Shown here in pieces: positions 5,864 through 10,412 of a DNA stretch of 10,412 nt. Origin of the DNA: a bacterium (GTDB lineage Bacteria; Desulfobacterota; GWC2-55-46; S146-80; JALXFI01); the NCBI GenBank assembly GCA_027069035.1, contig JALXFI010000404.1, positions 1 through 10,412 on the forward strand, given 5' to 3'. A program made the position numbers and the translations under genes. The first letter of the stretch is position 1. The number at the start of each line of letters is the position of its first letter. The notes below the pieces were generated by a model. The model saw nothing but the letters and a program-made list of their open reading frames with translations. It was not told where the DNA came from and made no database searches.

Positions 5864-7537
5864 TCAGGCTTCGCTTACCTGAATAACCCTGACGATCTCC
5901 TCCAGTGTGGTAATCCCTTTAAGCACCTTCTTCAGGCCGTTCTTCTTAAGAGAGGTCATGCCTTCCCTCAATGCCATCTCGTTTATCTCAGAGGAGTCGC
6001 ATCTGCTGACAACAAGTCTCCTTAAAGAATCATTCATTACAAGAAGTTCATATATCCCGGTCCTCCCGTAATACCCAGTATCAAAACAACTGTCACAGCC
6101 GACACTCTTATATAACGTCAATTCACCCTTTCTAAGCCCTCCTGTCTTTACCACCTTAGAGCACCATGATGAAAAAAGTTCCTCCACCCTCTTCTCTTTC
6201 TTATCCAGTTTTTGCTTTTCTTCTGAGATAACGCTCAATTCCTTCCCGTTTTCAGCAGGAGATTTTGCAGTGCTCCCGCCTGGTCCCTTGCCATTTATAG
6301 ATACAACCCTGTCTTTTGCTTTGCATTTAGGACATAAAACACGTATCAGCCTCTGGGCAACCACAGCTATAAGTGCTGAAGATACAAGATACGGTTCAAC
6401 CCCCATATCGACCAGCCTTGCTATAGCGCCAGATGCGTCATCGGTATGAAGCGTAGAGAAAACAAGGTGTCCGGTAAGTGAGGCGTGTATTGCTATCTCT
6501 GCGGTCTCACGGTCCCTTATCTCACCAACCATGATCACATCGGGGTCCTGTCTGAGCATATGCCTTAAACCCGTCGAAAAGGCAAGCCCTATCTTAGGGT
6601 TTACCTGCATCTGTCCCACACCGCTCAACTGATACTCTATCGGGTCCTCAATGGTAAGAATATTCTTGCTCTCAGTGTTTATCCTGCTTAATGCGCCATA
6701 GAGCGTTGTGGTTTTTCCTGCGCCTGTGGGACCGGTTACAAGAATAAGCCCATGGTCCCTGTGAATAAGGTTCAGAAAGGTCTTGATATCATCCTTTTCA
6801 AAGCCTATCTCCTCAAGGCTGAGCAGAGAATCCTTCCTGTGGAGGAGCCTCAACACAATCCTCTCTCCAAAGGATGTTGGAAAGGTGGAGACCCTGATAT
6901 CCACATCGCTGCCCCCTATCTTTACCCTTATCCTTCCATCCTGCGGCATCCTCTTTTCCGCCACATCAAGCGCCGCCATGACCTTTATACGCGAAGAGAT
7001 ATTCGGAAAGATAGGTTTGGGAAGACTAAGCGTATTATACAAGACTCCGTCTATCCTGTTCCTTACCCTTATTTCACTTTCAAAGGGTTCGATATGTATA
7101 TCACTCGCCCTCTTTGATATGGCCTCAGACAGGAGACTGTTTACAAAGGCTATAACAGGTCCTTCTTCAGTCGACTCAAGAAGGTCTTTTGTCTCTTCCG
7201 TAACAAGGGTAAGTGAGGGCTCCTGCTTTTTAAGCCCGTCTATAATGCCCGATGCGGCTTCCCTTTCACCATAATACACATCGGTTATAAGGGATGTAAG
7301 CAGCTCCCGTCCCAGATACTTAAGTTTCACATCTGCATTATAAAAGGCGCTTAAATCGTCTATAACCTGAGGAGACACGCTGCCCTTTACCGCGCCTACG
7401 GAAACAGCGCCGTTTAACCTTTTTATAGGCACAACCTTATATCGTTTTACAAAACTAAGAGGCAGTTTACGCGCCAGATCGTAATCCACCTTTAAGTTTG
7501 AAAGTCCGCTGTTCTTTTTTTTCGCCCTTTGCGGCAT
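5864..7537 (-). CDS. gspE: Type II secretion ATPase GspE
   Basis: The 557-residue cytoplasmic hexameric ATPase powers pseudopilus assembly. A GspE N2/MshEN-type domain covers about 18-92. The ATPase core has SDIHIEP (145-151), Walker A GPTGAGKTT (269-277), the Asp box TIEDPIEYQLSG (295-306), Walker B VIMVGEIRD (334-342) and the His box LTGHLVFSTLHTDD (354-367). All catalytic elements are intact. The C-terminal metal-binding domain has the usual two cysteine pairs, CPKC (402-405) and CDSC (481-484), but 75 residues apart. The insert is a GS-rich linker (about 413-431) and a charged helix (about 435-456), longer than in typical GspE. The end GYYGRTGIYELL is standard. The start lies 2 nt after the gspD stop, with a GGGGGT site within gspD. 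Confidence 0.96.
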   Translation of the reverse strand: MPQRAKKKNSGLSNLKVDYDLARKLPLSFVKRYKVVPIKRLNGAVSVGAVKGSVSPQVIDDLSAFYNADVKLKYLGRELLTSLITDVYYGEREAASGIIDGLKKQEPSLTLVTEETKDLLESTEEGPVIAFVNSLLSEAISKRASDIHIEPFESEIRVRNRIDGVLYNTLSLPKPIFPNISSRIKVMAALDVAEKRMPQDGRIRVKIGGSDVDIRVSTFPTSFGERIVLRLLHRKDSLLSLEEIGFEKDDIKTFLNLIHRDHGLILVTGPTGAGKTTTLYGALSRINTESKNILTIEDPIEYQLSGVGQMQVNPKIGLAFSTGLRHMLRQDPDVIMVGEIRDRETAEIAIHASLTGHLVFSTLHTDDASGAIARLVDMGVEPYLVSSALIAVVAQRLIRVLCPKCKAKDRVVSINGKGPGGSTAKSPAENGKELSVISEEKQKLDKKEKRVEELFSSWCSKVVKTGGLRKGELTLYKSVGCDSCFDTGYYGRTGIYELLVMNDSLRRLVVSRCDSSEINEMALREGMTSLKKNGLKKVLKGITTLEEIVRVIQVSEA

Positions 7538-7539
7538 TT

Positions 7540-9276
7540 CTATTTTTTACCCCCATCCCTCTTAAGAATCTTCTCTTTATCTTTTTTAATCTTAAGGAGT
7601 GTATCCGGATCCTTTATAATATGAGGCGTAATAAAGACAAGCAGGTTTGTCTTATCCTTCTGATCCTTCTTAAACCTGAAAAGCCTGCCCAATAAAGGTA
7701 TATCGCCAAGTAGAGGTACCTTCTGCTCGATCGTCCTTGTGTCATCCTTTATAAGCCCTGCTATTACGATGGTCTGATTGTTTTTTACAACAACATAAGT
7801 CTGGGCAAACCTCTTACTCAAAAGGGGGCCTACCTGATTGGGATCAAAGGCGGCGTTTTCAGATACGGACGATATCTCCTGATATATATCGAGGCTTACA
7901 AAATCGCCTTCTGCGATATGAGGGGTAAGCTTAAGACGCACCCCCACATCCTGCCTTTCTATGGCGGTTTCTATATTTCCACCACTCGATACGGTGCGGG
8001 TAGTAATAAGAGGGACGTTTTCTCCAACAACTATCTCCGCCTCCTGATTGTCGGTTGTAAGCAGTTGAGGAGTGGACAAGATATTTATACCCGACTCCGA
8101 CTGAATCGCCCTGAGCAAAGCGCCTATGTTAAGAAACTCCTGTCCTCCAAAACTGAAAGAACCCTTTACCACGCCGACCACAAGACCGGAGATGGCAGCA
8201 AGCCCCTCAGGGCCGGCGGCTGCCGTGCCAATAGTGCCGAAGTTTGTGCCGCCTACACCCTTTACCGCATCAGTGGAAGAAGAAAGGTCATTCATCAGGT
8301 TGAACTCAAAACCAAGTTCCTTTAGTTTTGAAAGGCTCACCTCGGCAATGGCGGCCTCTACAAACACCTGCCTCCTCCTTATATCAAGCTGTTTTAAAAC
8401 ATTCTTTATAATATCATAATCTTCAGGAAGCGCACGGATGATAAGCGCATTGGTTGTCTTGTCCGCAGTTATGGATACAGGACCGGTTATAGCCCCCCTT
8501 ATCGAGACCTTCCTCTTGGCTCCTCTTCCGGAAGGTGTTGCCGCAGTCCTTGAAAAAAGCTCGCTAAGGGATTTTGACATATCCTCTGCCCCTGCATTCT
8601 CAAGATAGTACACAAAAACCTTAAGCTGACCCACTTCGGGTTTTTTGTCAAGTTTCTTCAATAGATTTACAAGTTTATTTATATCAAACGGAGAGGCTGT
8701 GATCACAAGAGTATTGGTCGAAGCATTAAAGTTTATTACTCCGTTTGTTGATACAAGCGGAGAAAGTATCCTTGTGGCATCTGCGGCATCTATAAAGGTA
8801 AGAGGCACAAGGCGTGTTACAAAACCCTCCCTTTCCTTAAGTATAGACTCATCTACAACCTTTCCGCCTTTTTGTTTCGCCTCTTTTGAAGATATGATCT
8901 TTACGACATTACCTTCCGATATTGCAGTGTAACCCTTAAAATCAAGTATGGAAAGGAACACATCATAGAGTTCATCCACATCTATCTCTCTTGGGGATAT
9001 TATGGTAACCTTACCCCTTACCCTTTCATCAAAGACAAAACTCTTACCCGTAATATCACTTACAAACTTTATAAATACAGGCAGTTCCACCTCATGAAGG
9101 TCAAGACTGACCGTCATCTTTTTGCCCGCCTTATCCTTTGCAAATGCCTGTGTGTGCGGAAATACAAAGGAAATAAAAGCAAGCAATACCGCAAAGTATA
9201 TGCCGTAACAAAGTATCTTTTTAAATCTCAAAAAACAATCAGACTGTCTTAAAACATCAAGTTCTATTAAATCCAT
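7540..9276 (-). CDS. gspD: Outer-membrane secretin GspD
   Basis: GspD forms the multimeric outer-membrane channel. A 20-residue n-region with R16, K19 and K20 precedes a hydrophobic core (21-40) and an AFA-K signal peptidase I site after residue 46. The periplasmic part shows N0 (about 54-130), N1 (about 152-211) and one further N domain with an SGRGAKRK-containing linker (about 217-299). The secretin core runs from RRRQVFVEAAIAEVSL (about 300) to LLVFITPHII, including VPLITTRTV and the VPLLGDIPLLGRLF signature (520-533). Full-length GspD usually has four N domains and 650-700 residues; this 578-residue form seems to lack one. The tail after the core is short and Lys-rich, with no obvious pilotin-binding S domain. 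It starts 1 nt after gspC with a GAGGTGA site overlapping the gspC end. Confidence 0.95.
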   Translation of the reverse strand: MDLIELDVLRQSDCFLRFKKILCYGIYFAVLLAFISFVFPHTQAFAKDKAGKKMTVSLDLHEVELPVFIKFVSDITGKSFVFDERVRGKVTIISPREIDVDELYDVFLSILDFKGYTAISEGNVVKIISSKEAKQKGGKVVDESILKEREGFVTRLVPLTFIDAADATRILSPLVSTNGVINFNASTNTLVITASPFDINKLVNLLKKLDKKPEVGQLKVFVYYLENAGAEDMSKSLSELFSRTAATPSGRGAKRKVSIRGAITGPVSITADKTTNALIIRALPEDYDIIKNVLKQLDIRRRQVFVEAAIAEVSLSKLKELGFEFNLMNDLSSSTDAVKGVGGTNFGTIGTAAAGPEGLAAISGLVVGVVKGSFSFGGQEFLNIGALLRAIQSESGINILSTPQLLTTDNQEAEIVVGENVPLITTRTVSSGGNIETAIERQDVGVRLKLTPHIAEGDFVSLDIYQEISSVSENAAFDPNQVGPLLSKRFAQTYVVVKNNQTIVIAGLIKDDTRTIEQKVPLLGDIPLLGRLFRFKKDQKDKTNLLVFITPHIIKDPDTLLKIKKDKEKILKRDGGKK

Positions 9277-9277
9277 A

Positions 9278-10144
9278 TCAATTCACCTCTATAGGTATGC
9301 TTACCTTTTTGCCTCTGCGAAGTATATCCAGCGTTATCTTTTTTTCATTTTTGAGCTGCTGAAAGAGATAGTATGCCTTATCAGGGCTGTTCAATTCAAC
9401 CCCGTTAACCCTCTGTATGACATCCCCGTTCTTTAGACCGATCTTTGTGTATATGCTTTGAGGTCTTATGGCAAATACCCTGTAACCTTTGGATTCCCCA
9501 CCTATCATATAGGGTATAACCCTTGCCTGAGTCATAACAACATTGAGATTTTTAAGGGAGTTTTCCACCTCTCGTCTGCTTATAACACTGCCGGCCGCTT
9601 CCGGTTCCGCCTTGGCACGGGCAGGTCTTGAAGTATGATACGCAGTCTTTTTTTCATCCTTTTTATATTCAATATAGAGGGTAAATTCCCTTTTGCCAAC
9701 AGACAAGATGGCCTTATCATCGTCCACACTCTTAAGCAGAACACCTTCGCTGACGGTGTCGCCTTCCTTAACAAGAAACTGTCTTCTCTTATCCGGATCT
9801 TCAAAAAATGCATAAGACGGGCCGCCTTTGCCATTTACCATGCCGACAAGTTTAAAGGGAGGCACAGCGACCTGTTTGACAGGTTTTGTCTTAGATTTTA
9901 TAGTATCCTGCGCTATTATTTCTAAAAGTGATCGTCTGCGAGGAGGAGTCGGGGTTTTTATCTCTGCATGGAAACCTGTATATCCGCTAAGAAGTTTCCA
10001 CTCAATAAATCTATTTGAGACATCGGCCACTATAAAAGCAGACAGAACGGTAAAAAACAGCCATACAATCCGGTAGTACTCAATATTTTTAAAACCGACA
10101 AAAGACTTTGATATACCATTAAAGAATATATTTAGATTCGTCAT
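9278..10144 (-). CDS. gspC: Inner-membrane linker protein GspC (HR and PDZ domains)
   Basis: GspC joins the inner-membrane platform to the secretin and is a marker of true T2SS. The 288-residue protein has a short cytoplasmic N-terminus, one membrane segment at about 25-41 (RIVWLFFTVLSAFIVAD), a proline-rich linker (about 62-95) and a homology region at about 96-160 (PFKLVGMVNGKGGPSYAFFE, then an LVKEGDTVSEGVLLKSV strand set). A charged linker leads to a C-terminal PDZ domain at about 208-287, seen in GYRVFAIRPQSIYTKIGLKNGDVIQRVNG. The HR domain is known to contact the N0 domain of GspD, which is encoded next. This is the first gene of the operon; its Shine-Dalgarno is weak (GAG nine nt upstream). 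Upstream lies an AT-rich region and then a divergent transposase-like ORF. Confidence 0.93.
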   Translation of the reverse strand: MTNLNIFFNGISKSFVGFKNIEYYRIVWLFFTVLSAFIVADVSNRFIEWKLLSGYTGFHAEIKTPTPPRRRSLLEIIAQDTIKSKTKPVKQVAVPPFKLVGMVNGKGGPSYAFFEDPDKRRQFLVKEGDTVSEGVLLKSVDDDKAILSVGKREFTLYIEYKKDEKKTAYHTSRPARAKAEPEAAGSVISRREVENSLKNLNVVMTQARVIPYMIGGESKGYRVFAIRPQSIYTKIGLKNGDVIQRVNGVELNSPDKAYYLFQQLKNEKKITLDILRRGKKVSIPIEVN

Positions 10145-10313
10145 CTGGTTAACTCATTAAAAATTAAAAACTTTTTATAAATCCAAATAATAAATTACAA
10201 AAATCAAATAAACTCTAATTTTCAAATAATGGATCAGTGGACTGGATCAGACGTTATTTCGGTGGAGAAAGATAAAAAGTATTATTTTTCAATACACAAA
10301 AAAAGGAAAAGTG
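10145..10313 (-). promoter_or_regulatory. AT-rich upstream region of the T2SS operon
   Basis: This divergent intergenic region should hold the gspC promoter. It is very AT-rich, with near-repeats of AAATCAAATA and CAAATAAT words at 10180-10230. A possible minus-strand pair is TTGTAA (10200-10195) and TATAAA (10179-10174) with a short 15-nt spacer. In such AT-rich DNA this match is weak, so the promoter itself is not assigned. The part from about 10224 rightward may already belong to an insertion sequence. Confidence 0.35.
10224..10259. repeat. Tandem TGGATCAG repeat flanked by inverted AAATAA arms
   Basis: TGGATCAG occurs at 10230-10237 and 10243-10250 (period 13). The pair is flanked by AAATAATG (10224-10231) and CGTTATTT (10252-10259), complementary at 7 of 8 positions. 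It lies about 55 nt upstream of the transposase-like ORF, so it could be part of an IS terminus or a transposase-binding site. An operator for gspC is the alternative. Confidence 0.4.
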
Positions 10314-10412
10314 ATGGAATTAGATAAAGAACTATTAAGTTTATTACTACCGGAAGGTATATTGGAGTATTTTGATTATCAGGGGGACGAAAAATATAGT
10401 AAACACTTAAGA
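10314..10412 (+). CDS. Probable ISAon1-type transposase N-terminal ORF (partial, runs off the right edge)
   Basis: A frame from ATG 10314 stays open for 33 codons to the window edge. The peptide starts MELDKELLSLLLPEGILEYF and continues with DYQGDEKYSKHLR. The LLxLLLPEGxLEYF pattern is what I recall from the small N-terminal proteins of ISAon1-family transposases, which are split into two ORFs; only the first third is visible. An AAAAGGAAAA ribosome site precedes the ATG, and a GTG directly upstream is an alternative start. It is divergent from gspC with 169 nt between them. The identification rests on one short motif and needs the sequence beyond the edge. Confidence 0.5.
   Translation, partial: MELDKELLSLLLPEGILEYFDYQGDEKYSKHLR

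Noticed and set aside
6783..7274. Plus-strand open frame of 163 codons
   Set aside because: It lies wholly antisense to the well-conserved gspE coding sequence and its product shows no recognisable domain; it is a shadow frame.
7918..8325. Plus-strand open frame of 135 codons
   Set aside because: It is antisense to the secretin core of gspD and has no ribosome site or family signature.
1039..10144. Type IV pilus or competence cluster in place of T2SS
   Set aside because: GspC with HR and PDZ domains, the GspG acidic loop and the C-D-E-F-G-H-I-J order are specific to type II secretion; no PilT, PilC adhesin or PilO/PilP is present.

Overview
The window comes from a diderm bacterium of moderate GC. 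AUA (Ile) and AGA/AGG (Arg) codons are common and intergenic DNA is AT-rich. The main content is one long minus-strand operon for a type II secretion system (T2SS), read from about 10144 down to 1039 in the order gspC-D-E-F-G-H-I-J-L. The HR plus PDZ architecture of GspC and the acidic C-terminal loop of GspG mark it as a T2SS and not a type IV pilus. The taxon cannot be fixed from sequence alone; an anaerobic lineage of the Desulfobacterota/Nitrospirota kind is a guess based on gene style and on the DUF3795 neighbour.

Layout from the left edge. 1-46 holds the first 15 codons of an unidentified minus-strand gene. 67-348 (minus) is a small cysteine-rich DUF3795 protein with a strong Shine-Dalgarno site. 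349-799 has no convincing long gene. It holds a GC-rich patch with an imperfect attC-like inverted repeat, a 31-codon ORF behind a perfect Shine-Dalgarno site, and a nested inverted repeat that resembles a small mobile-element relic. 800-887 (minus) is tRNA-Ser(GGA) with encoded CCA and its own sigma70-type promoter at 910-939. 952-979 is a weak hairpin between the tRNA and the end of the operon.

The T2SS operon occupies 1039-10144. Genes are abutting, overlapping or separated by 1-12 nt, so translational coupling is likely throughout. The one exception is a 318-nt noncoding spacer between gspF and gspG, filled with degenerate repeats. How the parts work together: GspD is the outer-membrane secretin; GspC links it to the inner-membrane platform (GspF, GspL); GspE is the cytoplasmic ATPase docked on that platform; GspG is the major pseudopilin; GspH, GspI and GspJ are minor pseudopilins for the tip.

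No gspK, gspM, gspN or prepilin peptidase (gspO) is present. GspD appears one N domain short, and GspE has an unusually long insert between the two cysteine pairs of its metal-binding domain. The operon therefore looks like a reduced or variant T2SS. It is not a wholly new system.

The right edge (10145-10412) is an AT-rich upstream region with low-complexity oligo repeats and a tandem 8-bp repeat. It is followed by the divergent start of what looks like an ISAon1-type transposase N-terminal ORF, so an insertion sequence probably sits just upstream of the operon.
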